A DNA stretch of 64,000 nt from NCBI RefSeq assembly GCF_008017755.1, contig NZ_VRTS01000003.1, forward strand, positions 1 through 64,000. The letters run 5' to 3'. The translations under genes were made by a program, and so were the position numbers. The DNA is from Alkalisalibacterium limincola (lineage in GTDB: Bacteria; Pseudomonadota; Gammaproteobacteria; Xanthomonadales; Xanthomonadaceae). Positions within the stretch are counted from its first letter, which is position 1. Each line of letters begins with the position of its first letter. Under the pieces are notes generated by a model. That model was given only the letters and a program-made list of their open reading frames with translations, did no database searches and was not told where the DNA came from. Of the stretch, positions 54,306-64,000 are shown piece by piece.

Positions 54306-54629
54306 ATGGGAAAGCGAGGACACATCCTTGGCGCCGCGGTGCTGGGCGTCGTGCTGGCGCTGGCCTGGGGAGGGCTTGTCGAGAGGCCCGTCCCGGGAAG
54401 CCCACCGACCCAGTGGACCCAGGCGCTTGGCAACGCGCCTGTCGCGGTGAACCAACGCCCCCGTGAAACACCGCCGACCGTAGCGCCGGCGGAACAGCGC
54501 GACCCTGCTTCGGACGAGGATGGCTGGATCGGCTGGGCCTTGCTGGTCGGCATCCCGGCGCTGATCATTGTCTGGATATTCGGTCGACGCAGGCGATTCC
54601 GCCGCGGGCCCGACCGCGACCGCGACTGA
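54306..54629 (+). CDS. Small membrane protein of unknown function
   Basis: A 107-residue protein with an N-terminal helix (ILGAAVLGVVLALAWGGLV), a Pro/Thr/Arg-rich linker, and a second helix (WIGWALLVGIPALIIVWIFG) ending in a basic RRRRFRRGP tail. Topology predicts both ends in the cytoplasm. Not recognised. It lies 28 bases before the DUF1801 gene. Confidence 0.55.
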   Translation: MGKRGHILGAAVLGVVLALAWGGLVERPVPGSPPTQWTQALGNAPVAVNQRPRETPPTVAPAEQRDPASDEDGWIGWALLVGIPALIIVWIFGRRRRFRRGPDRDRD

Positions 54630-54656
54630 ACCCCGAATTCGTCCGGAGTCACTGCC

Positions 54657-55262
54657 ATGCCGAGCACCAGCGCGAAGATCGACGCCTACATCGCGAAGTC
54701 CTCCGACTTCGCCAAACCCATACTCGAGGAGCTGCGCCAGCGGGTGCATAGCGCCTGTCCGGAGGCGGAGGAGACGCTGAAGTGGAGCGCGCCGAGCTTC
54801 ACCTACAAGGGAAAGATCCTGGCCGTGATGGCGGCCTTCAAGCAGCACGTGGCCTTCAACCTGTGGCACGGCGCGAAGGTGGTGGGCGACGACGCGCAAG
54901 CGGCCGAGGGCATGGGACAGTTCGGGCGCCTGCAATCGGTGAAGGACATCCCGGGAAAGCGCATCATGGCGGGCTACATCCGCGATGCGATGAAGCTCAT
55001 CGACGCGGGCGAAACCAAGGGCGGCACGAAGGCGGCCAAGCCCAAGCCGGCAGTCGTGCCGCCTGACGACCTGCTGTCCGCGTTGGAGGAGAATCCGGCC
55101 GCCAAGGCGACGTTCGACGCCTTCCCGCCGGGCAAGAAGCGCGACTACGTCGACTGGATCGTGGAAGCCAAGCGCGAGGACACCCGCCAGCGGCGCCTGG
55201 CCCAGGCGGTGGAATGGATGGCCGAGGGCAAGGCCCGGCACTGGAAGTACGAAAACTGTTGA
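54657..55262 (+). CDS. DUF1801/YdeI-like protein
   Basis: A 201-residue cytoplasmic protein. The DUF1801 domain covers residues 20-120 (LRQRVHSACPEAEETLKWSAPSF and HVAFNLWHGAKV). The C-terminal part is an OmdA (YdeI/OmpD-associated) domain: LLSALEENPAAKATFDAFPPGKKRDYVDWI. Homologues are linked to bacteriocin protection or are of unknown role. The ATG at 54657 begins the family-like MPSTSAKIDAYIA. Confidence 0.85.
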   Translation: MPSTSAKIDAYIAKSSDFAKPILEELRQRVHSACPEAEETLKWSAPSFTYKGKILAVMAAFKQHVAFNLWHGAKVVGDDAQAAEGMGQFGRLQSVKDIPGKRIMAGYIRDAMKLIDAGETKGGTKAAKPKPAVVPPDDLLSALEENPAAKATFDAFPPGKKRDYVDWIVEAKREDTRQRRLAQAVEWMAEGKARHWKYENC

Positions 55263-55409
55263 GCCGTCCCCAGAATGAACGGGCGGACCTGGCCCGTTCA
55301 GCCTCAAATCGCCAGCAGGGCCGGTATGATGCGGGCGGGGTGCGACGACCCTCGGGAGGGGCGTCGCAGAAGACAGGGGAACCCGCTGGAGCGGGACTTG
55401 GGGAAAATC

Positions 55410-57858
55410 ATGGGTTTGATCTGGAAGTGCGGCGTCGCGCTGCTGCTGGTCTTTTTTGCGGGCAGCGTGGAGGCACGGCTGCGCGCCGTGGCCCCGGGAC
55501 AGGTGCCCGAGCTGCGCGAGGACGAAGGGCTGGTCGTCGTGGCGGTCGACACGAACGTCGACCTGTACCGGGTGCGGCTGATGCGCAACGGCGACTCTTC
55601 GGGTCGGGCTCCATGGACGACCTCAAGGAGGGCCACAACTACGCCCTCTACATCGCCACGGCCGGCGACTACGAGTGGGTCGACCTGTGGCCGGTGCGCC
55701 AGGTGAAGTACGAACTGCGCAAGGACCCCGAGTTCCGCTTCAGCGTGGCGCCCGGTGCCATCACCTATCCGGGCGACCTGCTGTTCCGTCCGTCCTCGCT
55801 GTGGCGGGCGCAGATGCTGGTGTACAACCGCGGCCTGGCCGCGATGGACTGGCTCGACGAGCACCACCCCCAGCTGCTGGCGCGCCACGGGATGGTGTAT
55901 TCCGGCCATTACCCAGATCCGTTCCCGGCGTTCTACCTGGAAGAACGCGGCAAGCTGGGCACGCACAAGCCGGCTGCCGAGGTCACGTTCCGCGCACCGC
56001 CCGAACCCGGCGAGCTTCCGCTTGCGGTTGAAACGCTGTTCCGCCCCGACCGCATCGTCAGCGTCGAGCTCAACCCGCGCGGCGACCTGCTGGCCATCCA
56101 TGTCCGCGAGAGCGACGACGAATGGGCGATCGAGCTGGTCGACCTTCGTGCGGGGACCCTGACGGTGATGGCGACCAGCGTGCGACGCTTCGTGCGCATG
56201 CAGTGGTCGGGTGACGACAAGCTGCTGGTGGCCGCCCAGCCCCGGCGCCAGGCGCCGATCACATCGTTGATCCGGATCGAGGAAACGGCCGACGGCGGCC
56301 GCAGCTTCAGCCAGAAGCGCTTGCCGGTGGGCATGGTGGTGCATTTCCTGCCACGTGAGCCCAACCACATCCTGTATGCCTCGCAACTGCGCCGAAACAG
56401 CAGTGGAACGGGCGGCGGCATGATGGTGCATCGCATGGACATTTCCAGCGACGCGGCCATCGACGCGTTCAGGTCGACCATGAACACGCGTTTGAACGCG
56501 GGATTGCGGGACGATTCGCGCTGGCTGTTCGATGGCGAGGGCAGGCTGCGTGCGGCGGTGGTGCAGCGCGACGACGAGGCCTTCCTGGTGCACGGCCAGG
56601 AGCACGACTTCCAGGATGTGATGAAGCTGTCCGGTGACCGCGACCTCGATCCGGTGGGCCTGTCCTACGATGCCAGCAGGATCTACGGCATCACCGACCG
56701 CGACCGCGAGCAACGCGAGCTGGTGGCCTTCGACGTGGCGTCTCGTCAGATCACCGAAACCCTGTTCTCGCGCGAAGGCAGCGATGTGGTCGGCGTGCTG
56801 TGGGACGACCGGCAGGAACCGATCGGCGTGTCCTACTACGAGGGCGGTCGGCTGGTGAACGAGTATTTCACCGAGGCCGACAACACGCTGGAGCAGCGTC
56901 TGCGGCAGGCGTTTCCGGGCCGCACGGTATCGATGACGGCACGCAGCCGGGATCGGCAGCAGGTCATGCTGTGGGTCGATGGGGGTGACCAGCCGCTGCA
57001 GCTTTTCCACGTGGACGTGGCCCAGGGCCGGGCCAGCCTGGTGGCCGACGACCTGCCCTGGCTGGAGGACACGGTCTTCGCCCCGACCGAGGTGGTGTCG
57101 TTCACCTCGGCCGATGGATTGGCGATGGAGGCCTTCCTGACCTTGCCGGAGGCCGCGGGCAAGCGGCCACTGATCGTGTTTCCGCATGGTGGACCGGTGG
57201 GCGTGGCCGATACCCTCCACTTCAATCGCGAGGTCCAGTTCCTGGCTTCGCTGGGTTACGCGGTGCTGCAGGTGAACTTCCGCGGCTCGGCGGGCTACGG
57301 GCGCGCATTTCGCGAGGCGGGCATGCGCAACCACGGCACGCTGATCGAGGACGACATCGATGCCGCCATGCAGCACGTGCTGGCACGCTTTCCCCTCGAT
57401 GAGACGCGCATGTGCGCGATGGGCACCAGCTACGGTGGGTATTCGGCGCTGATTTCGTCGATCCGCTGGCCCGGGCGCTTCAAGTGCGCCATATCGATGG
57501 CCGGTGTCAGCGACCGCATCCTGTTCTATACCGCCAGCGACGGTGGCCGCAGCGAGCAGGGCCGCGAGTTGCTGGAGCGTTTCATCGGCAATCCGAAGAC
57601 GGACGAGGCCGAAATGCTGGCCGTGTCACCGCTGTACCAGTTCCGTGAACTCAACGTGCCGGTGATGCTGGTGCATGGCCGCGAGGATCGGCGCGTCGAC
57701 TTCGAACACAGCCATCGCCTGCTGCGGTTGCTGGACATGGCCGGGCGCACGCCGGTCGGCTCGTGTTCGACGAGGAGGGACACGGGTTCGGCGACGTCGA
57801 CAATGTCCATGCGATCTGGCGCGGCGTGGCCGGGTTCCTGCGCGAACACCTGGATTGA
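55410..57858 (+). CDS. S9-family serine peptidase (two frameshifts)
   Basis: About 816 residues once two bases are restored. A signal peptide (MGLIWKCGVALLLVFFAGSVEA) leads into a beta-propeller region and an S9 alpha/beta hydrolase. Frame is lost at about 55598 (RLMRNGDS then FGSGSMDDLKEGHNYALYI) and at about 57758 (RTPVG then LVFDEEGHGFGD). The catalytic set is complete only when frame is restored: GTSYGGY (Ser), HGREDRRVD (Asp) and EEGHGFG (His), with the stop at 57858. Cleaves small peptides, probably from the periplasm. Confidence 0.85.
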
Positions 57859-57911
57859 CGGCCGCTCGGGTGCCCGAGCAGGGTCGTGAGCTTCGGCCTT
57901 CGGTTGACCGG

Positions 57912-58421
57912 CTAGTGGAGCAGGTCGCCGATGTCGTTGTCTTTCCAGGGCTCGGGCAGGCTTGACTGCTCGCACAGGCGTGCGCGGACCTCCCAGCCTT
58001 CTTCGTTGGTGCGTTCGAAGCTGGTCGGGCTGGTGATCCGCCAGGTCGACTGGCTGTCGACGACCCATGCGCGTCCGCCCTCGCTGACTTCACAGCTCTC
58101 GTGCACCTGCCATGTGTCGGAGGCGATCTGCAGGACCTGCTGGAAACTGCACAGGTCGCGCGAGCCGCTGATGGCTGCGCCACGGAACAGCAGCAGCGAG
58201 GCTGCGGAGGCTTCGCCGCAGGCCACCTCGGGGTGGACGTAGAAGCCGCGCTTCAATGGAAGATGCGCGGCGCCATTCTGGCCCACGCGCGGCGCCTGCC
58301 CCTCGGGGGACCCTGCACCCCGGGGCGGATCGATGGACGCGATGGCCGAAGCGCCGGTGCCGAGGGCTGCGCCGAGGACGACGAAGGCCGCGCATTTCTT
58401 CAGCTGCTGGAAATCGCACAT
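57912..58421 (-). CDS. Secreted protein of unknown function
   Basis: A 169-residue protein with a signal-like start (CAAFVVLGAALGTGASAIAS) and four cysteines in the mature chain (VACGEAS, DLCSFQQ, ESCEVS, RLCEQS), likely in disulfides. The tail WRITSPTSFERTNEEGWEVRARLCEQ is strand-rich. No family recognised. It is convergent with the S9 peptidase gene. Confidence 0.55.
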   Translation of the reverse strand: MCDFQQLKKCAAFVVLGAALGTGASAIASIDPPRGAGSPEGQAPRVGQNGAAHLPLKRGFYVHPEVACGEASAASLLLFRGAAISGSRDLCSFQQVLQIASDTWQVHESCEVSEGGRAWVVDSQSTWRITSPTSFERTNEEGWEVRARLCEQSSLPEPWKDNDIGDLLH

Positions 58422-58508
58422 GAGCCGTCCTCCCTGGTCCTACTCCCGGAACGTACCGACCGTTGCCGGAGGGACAGCGCTGCATGCAGGAGAAGGGGCC
58501 GGAGCGGG

Positions 58509-59888
58509 CTATTGGCCGCGACGCGGTGCCCGCAGCAGCCCGAATGCCAGCCACGCGACCAGAAGGCTGCCCAGGACCAGAATGCTCCACATGACCCAGT
58601 GGCTGTAGCGCCGGGGCTCCCGCCCGGGCTCGAGCGCCGCAGCGCCTGCCAGCGCGGCGGGCACACCCAGCCTGGCTTCGCTTGCGACCCAGTCGGCGCC
58701 GTAGCGCTGGCGCTGGGCGGCCAGCATGTCGTCCATCGGGGCATCGGCACGGTAGCTCCGCGCGCTGCCCGCGACGAGCGAGTAGGGCTTTTCCCCGCGC
58801 GAAAGGAACACCAGGGTCTCCGGCGTGTAGCCGAGCCGGATCTCCGGCGCCTCGTCGATCCGACCGTCGCTGGTCAGGCGCCACTGGGTATGGCGCGTGG
58901 GCGAGCGCAGGGTGATGGCGGGCGAGTGGCTCTCGCCTTGCGCGTCGCGCAGCCGGTAAGCCACGGTGCCCGTGTCATGGGTAAGCCAGCGGTCACCGTC
59001 GCGATCGCGGCTCTGCAACTGCCAGCGCTGCGCGGTGTTGGGACGCGGCCACACCTGCACCGCACTGACCGGATAGCGGCCCGGACTGGTGAAGACCACG
59101 CTGGCCTGCCCGTCCTCTTCCACCACCCGGCCCTGCAATTCCACCCATTGCCGGTCGGGTGGGGACAGCGGCGAGGCCAGCCCCCCGCGGACCGCGCTGA
59201 TCCGCAGCGGCCTTTGGCCACCCGCGTGACGCAGGCGCAGGTAAGGCGCACTGCCGGCGCGCGAGAGTTCGATGCGCCTGCGCTCGATGCGCATGCCCTG
59301 GTTCGCCAGGTCGATGAGGCGGGCCGTCGTTCCGTCCGGCTGCCAATCGTCGAGGTCGTTGCTGTGCTCGACGACGAAGCGCGCATCGATGGGTTCCGCC
59401 TGCGGCGGCCAGTCCAGTTCGATCCAGGTCAAGGCGGCGCCGGCCTGGCTGGCGTCGATCAGCAGATCGGTCGTTTCCGGGGCGCGGGTGCCGGCCTCGA
59501 GCACTTCGGTTTCCACCTGTTGCACGCGGGCATCCGGGCCGGTGCGGGTGACCACGCGCCAGCGCTGGGAGGCGGCCGAAGCCGGTGCCGGCGGGATGGG
59601 AAACCACGGCAGCTCGACCGTGGACGCAGCGGTGTCGTCGAGCGAGCGGTGCGCGACCAGCGTGGCGGGTTGCAGGTCGCCGTCGGCATCCATGACGGAC
59701 ACGTCGCGCAAGGCGGGGTCGATCGCTGTTTCATAGACGCTCGCGTCGAGCACCACCCGGTATACGCCACTGTCCTCGCGCTCCACCGACAGCGGCCATC
59801 GCTTCGCGAACGCAGCGTCCTCCGCCATCGCGGGTGCCGCGAGCATCGCAAGCGTGATTGGGACGACCAGCCAGGCAGGTCTTTTCAC
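58509..59888 (-). CDS. DUF3999 exported protein
   Basis: A 459-residue protein with a signal peptide (VVPITLAMLAAPAMAED), a long strand-rich periplasmic part matching DUF3999 (FAKRWPLSVEREDSGVYRVVLD, VEHSNDLDDWQP, LVFLSRGEKPYSLVAGS), and one C-terminal membrane helix. The GTG start overlaps the TGA of the DUF2339 gene, so the two are coupled and likely a complex. Role unknown, perhaps in envelope integrity. Confidence 0.88.
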   Translation of the reverse strand: MKRPAWLVVPITLAMLAAPAMAEDAAFAKRWPLSVEREDSGVYRVVLDASVYETAIDPALRDVSVMDADGDLQPATLVAHRSLDDTAASTVELPWFPIPPAPASAASQRWRVVTRTGPDARVQQVETEVLEAGTRAPETTDLLIDASQAGAALTWIELDWPPQAEPIDARFVVEHSNDLDDWQPDGTTARLIDLANQGMRIERRRIELSRAGSAPYLRLRHAGGQRPLRISAVRGGLASPLSPPDRQWVELQGRVVEEDGQASVVFTSPGRYPVSAVQVWPRPNTAQRWQLQSRDRDGDRWLTHDTGTVAYRLRDAQGESHSPAITLRSPTRHTQWRLTSDGRIDEAPEIRLGYTPETLVFLSRGEKPYSLVAGSARSYRADAPMDDMLAAQRQRYGADWVASEARLGVPAALAGAAALEPGREPRRYSHWVMWSILVLGSLLVAWLAFGLLRAPRRGQ

Positions 59889-62569
59889 GAGGCCTCCGGT
59901 GCGGTGGCGGTGGGGGATGTCGGCGGCCGGGGCGGTGCCGGCGCGAAGTAGCCCACTGCCGTGCACAGCAGGCCGTAGCCGATGAACGAGGCGATGCCGG
60001 CCAGGTTGCCCAGGTGCTGGCGGTCCACCAGCACCAGCTTCACCAGCACCACGCCCATGAGGACGGCGCCGGCCAGCCAGACGGCGCGCTGGCCGCGCCG
60101 CGACCCGAGTATCCACGCGGCCACGCCCAGCACGCTCCACAGCAGCGTGAGGCTGGACTGTGCGACCGCCGTGCGCAGCATGGCTTCGCTCCACGGGATG
60201 CCGGCGAAGTGATGGACGCCGCGCAGGGTCATCATGCTGAGCGTGATGAACAGCACGGCGGGAAGGATCGCGCTGCGGCGCTCGTGCAGCGCAGGCGGGG
60301 CCAGTCCGGACCACAGCCAGGCGGCGAGCAGGCCGACCAGGCCGGCGCTGGCCAGTTCCACCGGATTGAGCAGCGGGACGTGGGGCAGGGGCTGGCTGCC
60401 ACCGGGGTGGGTCAGCAGCGAGAGCCACACGATGCCGGCGATGCCAAGCACCACCGAGGCCAGCTGCGGCTGCCACAGCGCCACGCGGTGCCGTAGCGGT
60501 ACGCCGATCCAACCAGGCGCGAACAACACGCCGGCCAGCACGGCCATCCACGGCAGGGCGAACGCCGCCGGTTGCCAGCCACTGCCTGGCGCCAGCAGCG
60601 AGGCTGCGTGCGTGAGGCCCAGCGACACCGCCAGGGCCCAGCCCAGCAACCACAGGCCCAGCGCCCAACGGACCGCCGGGGCGGGCGCGTCGCGCAATGC
60701 CGCCAGGGCAAAGACACCCAGGGCGAGATGCGCCATCCATGCCCATGCCGCATGGCCGTGGAAGGGGTGGGGCAGCAACTCCATCTGACCCAGGGTGGCC
60801 AGCACCACACCGGCCAGCAGCGCCACGGCCGTCCAGGGCAGTGGCCCGAACGTGCTGCGCCGCAGGGCGAGGCCCAGCAGCCCCAGGCCGAGTGCCAGCC
60901 AGGCAAGCCACAACGTGGCGTGATGCGGTGCCGCGGCGAAGCGGTCGATCTCCGTGGCACCAGCGAACGTCCACCAGGCCAGGCCCCACAGGTAGAACCA
61001 CAGCGCCGCGGTGTCCCGTTCGGCCTGTCGGCAGCTCCATGCGCTCGCCAGACCGGCCGCGCTCAACAGCAGGGCGCCGATGAAACCGGGGTTGAGCCAG
61101 GGCGCTTCATTCATCGTGGCACTGAAGCCGACCAGCAGGGCCAGTGCCGCCAGCATCTGCAGCGCGACGCCGGACCACAGCGGCAGGCGCCGCCCCTGGC
61201 GCAGTCCCAGCCAGACCAGCGCCGCACCCTCGAGCGCGAACACGCTGGCCGTGGCGCGCGCCGACAATGCCAGCGGTACGGCCAGCGTGGCGAAGCCCGC
61301 GCCCAGGACGGCCCAGGACTCCGCCAGTGGCGTGTAACGCTGCCTGCGAAACAGCGTCCACGCCAGGCCCACGTAGAGCAGGGCCAGGCCCAGGGCTGCG
61401 AACGCCAGTGGCATGCGCTGTCCGTCCAGCAACCCGGCCAGCAGGGCGAACGAGACCAATGGGTTGCCGAACACGAGGCAGCCGTCGACCAGGTCGCGCC
61501 GAAGCGCGCCGCGACGCCGCGCGTAGAGCAGCGGGATGACGAGATAGAGCGCGAAGAACAGGACCAGGAAAGGCAGGGTGCTGGGAAGGTGTTCGGGGCG
61601 GTAGGCCAGCACGCCCCAGGCCACGCCGATGCCGAAGGTGAACGCGAAGCCCATGAGGTTGAGTGCACGCCAGGGCCGCAGCCACGCGATCGCCAGGATG
61701 CCGAGGTTGAGCAGGGCGTAGTAGCTGAAAAGCGCGACGTGGCTGCCTTCCCCGGTCGACACCAGCACCGGTGTCAGGAAGCCGGCCAGGATCGCCAGCA
61801 CCGCCAGCGCCCTGGCGTCCTGCCGTACCGCCAGCACGCCGGTGCCGGCCACGAGGACCAGGCTGATCGCGAAGGCCGCCCCGGAGGGAATCAGCCCGAA
61901 GACGCGGAACGCGGCGAACACGGTCATCAGCAGGATGCCGATGCTGCCGCCCTGGAGGCTGAGCGCAAAGCTGCGTCGGCGTTCGCGCTGCTGCCAGCCC
62001 CATGCCAGCCCGGCGGTGGCGGCCAGGGCGATGCCGGCCAGCCTGAGCTCCAGCGGCAGCGTCATCCAGCCCTGGTCGCTGGCGTACTTCAGCAGCGCCG
62101 CGACCCCGGCGAACAGCACCAGCATGCCGATCTTCACCGGTACGTTGCCCTCGGTGAACCAGCGCCGCACGAACCGCGTCGCGGTGTCGAACATGCCCGG
62201 TTGCGACGGCCCCGAGGGCCGTTGGCGTGGCGTCGGAGCAGCCTCGGGTCCGCGAGGGGCGGCTGCGGGCGCCGGGCCTTCGGGCGTGGCAGGCGTATAG
62301 GCCGCTGAAGGGCTGGCGGCAGGGGGCGCAGGGGTCTCGCTGGTGCGGGGCGAGACACCCTCCGCGGCAACCGGACGCACGGTGGCGGGCTGAGCCCGGG
62401 GCGCGGCGGGTTCCGGTCGCGAGGCCGGGTTCGCCGCGCGCAGGCTGCGCAGCTCCAGTTCCAGCGCCCGCGTCCGCCCGCGCAGCGATCCCAGCTGCAC
62501 CAGCACCACCAGCAACAGTACCGGTACCGACACGACAGCCAATACCAGGATGACGACGATGCTTTCCAT
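59885..62569 (-). CDS. DUF2339 multi-pass membrane protein
   Basis: An 894-residue protein with an N-terminal helix, a coiled-coil and Pro/Ala-rich linker (about 30-135) and then some 25 membrane helices. It matches DUF2339: the block RRWFTEGNVPVKIGMLVLFAGVAALLKY is typical. Probably an envelope channel or flippase-like assembly, but no activity is established. First gene of an operon with the DUF3999 protein. Confidence 0.9.
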   Translation of the reverse strand: MESIVVILVLAVVSVPVLLLVVLVQLGSLRGRTRALELELRSLRAANPASRPEPAAPRAQPATVRPVAAEGVSPRTSETPAPPAASPSAAYTPATPEGPAPAAAPRGPEAAPTPRQRPSGPSQPGMFDTATRFVRRWFTEGNVPVKIGMLVLFAGVAALLKYASDQGWMTLPLELRLAGIALAATAGLAWGWQQRERRRSFALSLQGGSIGILLMTVFAAFRVFGLIPSGAAFAISLVLVAGTGVLAVRQDARALAVLAILAGFLTPVLVSTGEGSHVALFSYYALLNLGILAIAWLRPWRALNLMGFAFTFGIGVAWGVLAYRPEHLPSTLPFLVLFFALYLVIPLLYARRRGALRRDLVDGCLVFGNPLVSFALLAGLLDGQRMPLAFAALGLALLYVGLAWTLFRRQRYTPLAESWAVLGAGFATLAVPLALSARATASVFALEGAALVWLGLRQGRRLPLWSGVALQMLAALALLVGFSATMNEAPWLNPGFIGALLLSAAGLASAWSCRQAERDTAALWFYLWGLAWWTFAGATEIDRFAAAPHHATLWLAWLALGLGLLGLALRRSTFGPLPWTAVALLAGVVLATLGQMELLPHPFHGHAAWAWMAHLALGVFALAALRDAPAPAVRWALGLWLLGWALAVSLGLTHAASLLAPGSGWQPAAFALPWMAVLAGVLFAPGWIGVPLRHRVALWQPQLASVVLGIAGIVWLSLLTHPGGSQPLPHVPLLNPVELASAGLVGLLAAWLWSGLAPPALHERRSAILPAVLFITLSMMTLRGVHHFAGIPWSEAMLRTAVAQSSLTLLWSVLGVAAWILGSRRGQRAVWLAGAVLMGVVLVKLVLVDRQHLGNLAGIASFIGYGLLCTAVGYFAPAPPRPPTSPTATAPEAS

Positions 62570-62683
62570 GGGCCCCCACGCTCCGACCGCCGGCTCCCCC
62601 CGGCAGGTGAAGCTTACACAGCCGTTCCGGGCGTCGCTTGCCCCGTCGGCCGCGCATCGCGGGGGGCCGGGCGGGGTCCGGCG

Positions 62684-63532
62684 CTAGACCTCGGGCGCGG
62701 CGAAGGTGTCGCAGCGGGCCGGGTCGCCGACGTCGAAGCCGGTACGGAACCAGCGCACCCGTTGCTCGGAGCTGCCGTGGGTGAACGTATCCGGCACGAT
62801 GGTGCCCTGCGACTGCCGCTGCAGCGCGTCATCGCCGATGGCGCTGGCGGTGGCCAGGGCCTGCTCGATCTCGCCCGGCTCGAGCCAGTCGTGCCGGCGC
62901 TGCGCGTGATGCGCCCAGACGCCCGCGTAACAGTCCGCCTGCAATTCCTGCCGCACCAGCAGGCCCTGTTCGCCGGACACGTTCTGCCCGCGGCTGCGGG
63001 CCTGGTTCACGCGCTGCGATACACCGGTGAGGTTCTGCACGTGGTGACCCACCTCGTGGGCGATCACGTAGGCTTCGGCGAACTCGCCACCACCACCGAG
63101 GCGACGCTCCATCTCACGGAAGAAGCCCAGGTCGATGTAGACCTGCTGGTCGGCGGGGCAGTAGAAGGGGCCGACCGCCGCATTGGCGCTGCCGCAGGCC
63201 GACGTGACCCGGTCGTTGAACAGCACCAGCCGGGTCGGGGCATAGCGGCTGCCGTTGCGTTCGAACAGCATGGCCCAGACGTCCTCGGTTTCGCCAAGGA
63301 TGGAGGCGATGAACTCGGATGCCTCGTCGTCGATGGGAGCCGAGGTCGTGGTCGTCGACGGGCCCTGCACCTGGCTGAGCAGACCCAGCATCTCCAGCGG
63401 GTTCTTACCCAGGACGAGGCTGATGAGCACCACCACCACCACGCCGCCGATCCCGATGCCGCCGATGCTGCCGGCACTGGCCCCGCGTCGATCCACCACG
63501 TTCTCGCTCTTGCGCGCACGACGCCATTTCAT
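62684..63532 (-). CDS. Neutral zinc metallopeptidase (YpfJ family)
   Basis: A 282-residue protein with one N-terminal membrane helix (GIGIGGVVVVVLISLVLG) and the catalytic motif AYVIAHEVGHHVQ (HExxH; second Glu further on). VGPFYCPADQQVYIDLGFF and LRQELQADCYAGVWAHHA match the YpfJ/neutral zinc metallopeptidase family. The start is chosen by GGAGA seven bases upstream and the conserved MKWRRARKSENVVDRRG opening. Confidence 0.92.
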   Translation of the reverse strand: MKWRRARKSENVVDRRGASAGSIGGIGIGGVVVVVLISLVLGKNPLEMLGLLSQVQGPSTTTTSAPIDDEASEFIASILGETEDVWAMLFERNGSRYAPTRLVLFNDRVTSACGSANAAVGPFYCPADQQVYIDLGFFREMERRLGGGGEFAEAYVIAHEVGHHVQNLTGVSQRVNQARSRGQNVSGEQGLLVRQELQADCYAGVWAHHAQRRHDWLEPGEIEQALATASAIGDDALQRQSQGTIVPDTFTHGSSEQRVRWFRTGFDVGDPARCDTFAAPEV

Positions 63533-63767
63533 TGCTGGTCTCCAGGGGGCATGGCCGCCCCTCGGGGTGGCATGCAGGGTAGTCAACGTGGAATACGGAC
63601 CCGACCAGCCGTTCGGGCAGCCTGCAGGGAATTGAGGGCCCCACGCTGCATCCTGCAATGCCGGGAGGCGTCGTCGCACGGTGGAACCGGCATCCTGCGG
63701 GAGGGCTGCAGGCTGGCACGTGTGCTGCATGGTGCTTTTCGAACCAACGCTACAAGCGAGGCGCACG

Positions 63768-64000
63768 ATGTCCAGCAAGCTCGACCCGAACCAATCCGGC
63801 CAGACCCAGCCCCGCCAGCCGGGGCGCGAGTCACGGATGGATCCCGAACCGCTGACCATCCGCGGGGACTATGCGGCAAGCGGGCGCTCGAGGGAATGGT
63901 GGCGCTGATCAGCGGTGGCGACAGCGGGATCGGTCGGGCCGTCGCGGTGCACTTCGCCCGCGAGGGGGCCGACGTGGCCATCGCCTACCTCGAGGAGGAT
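63768..64000 (+). CDS. SDR-family oxidoreductase, partial and frameshifted
   Basis: The ATG at 63768 (MSSKLDPNQSGQTQPRQ) is preceded by GAGG. The long N-terminal tail and RGDYAASGRLEG are like YghA-type SDR enzymes. At about 63886 a base is missing; the next frame continues GMVALISGGDSGIGRAVAVHF, the Rossmann glycine motif, and runs off the window end at YLEEDx. Only the first 78 or so residues are visible, so the catalytic YxxxK cannot be checked. Confidence 0.8.

Noticed and set aside
55410-57858. S9 peptidase as a decayed pseudogene
   Set aside because: Both frame breaks are single-base losses after which full family sequence, including the catalytic His and stop, continues; there are no premature stops or missing blocks.
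60572-62308. Long plus-strand open frame opposite the DUF2339 gene
   Set aside because: Low-complexity Gln/Arg/His sequence that mirrors membrane-helix codons; no start signal or homologue features.
1-64000. CRISPR arrays, tRNA or rRNA genes, transposases or integrases
   Set aside because: No regularly spaced repeat units, cloverleaf or rRNA-like stretch, DDE motifs or tyrosine-recombinase motifs were found by reading both strands.

Overview
The window looks like a chromosomal segment of a GC-rich gammaproteobacterium, most likely in the Lysobacteraceae/Xanthomonadaceae (Lysobacter or Luteimonas type). This is an inference from the strong G/C third-position bias, short intergenic gaps, gene content (IcmF-type fused mutase, GltS, DUF3667, DUF2339/DUF3999 pair, RIO kinase with TrmY) and many GTGA/ATGA stop-start overlaps. 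No rRNA, tRNA, CRISPR array, transposase or integrase was recognised.

Layout. 0-6 kb: a TetR-family regulator divergent from an alpha/beta hydrolase and a DUF4442 hotdog protein, then a fused isobutyryl-CoA mutase (icmF) closed by a strong intrinsic terminator. 6-15.7 kb: an accessory island, clearly more AT-rich between about 6.1 and 10.9 kb. It holds a coupled pair of STAND/AAA-type ATPase genes (one with a DpnII-like N-terminal region, the other ending in an alpha/beta-hydrolase and a C-terminal membrane helix), a PUA/EVE-like HNH endonuclease, an orphan PD-(D/E)xK protein, a Ymh/TIGR02391 (HEPN-like) protein and a membrane-anchored Mrr nuclease. It reads as a defence island with no methyltransferase, and the ATPase pair is the best candidate for an undescribed system. 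15.8-24.8 kb: secreted and lipoprotein genes of mostly unknown role, a NnrU-type membrane protein and a membrane-domain glycerophosphodiester phosphodiesterase. 24.9-29.3 kb: a minus-strand cluster of DJ-1/PfpI protein, OmpR-type two-component pair, RIO kinase and TrmY.

29.6-44.4 kb: glycine-zipper protein, DUF3667 membrane protein, lipid kinase plus metallophosphoesterase, GltS, a GbsR regulator with a near-perfect operator, small redox and membrane proteins, a DASS transporter, a PPC-domain protein, an M14 peptidase and TspO. 44.5-49.7 kb: a PMT-type glycosyltransferase, a glutaredoxin-MauE fusion and a convergent sulfur/thiol operon (MBL-rhodanese plus TlpA-like). 49.8-64 kb: DUF202 protein, LytS/LytTR two-component pair, amidohydrolase, S9 peptidase, DUF3999/DUF2339 operon, a neutral zinc metallopeptidase and the start of an SDR gene cut by the window end.

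A window-wide oddity: six genes (icmF, the second ATPase, a small membrane protein, the glycosyltransferase, the S9 peptidase and the terminal SDR) lose frame at nine places in total. Every one is explained by a single missing base, after which conserved sequence continues. The simplest reading is systematic deletion error in a long-read assembly rather than gene decay, so I annotate these genes across the break.
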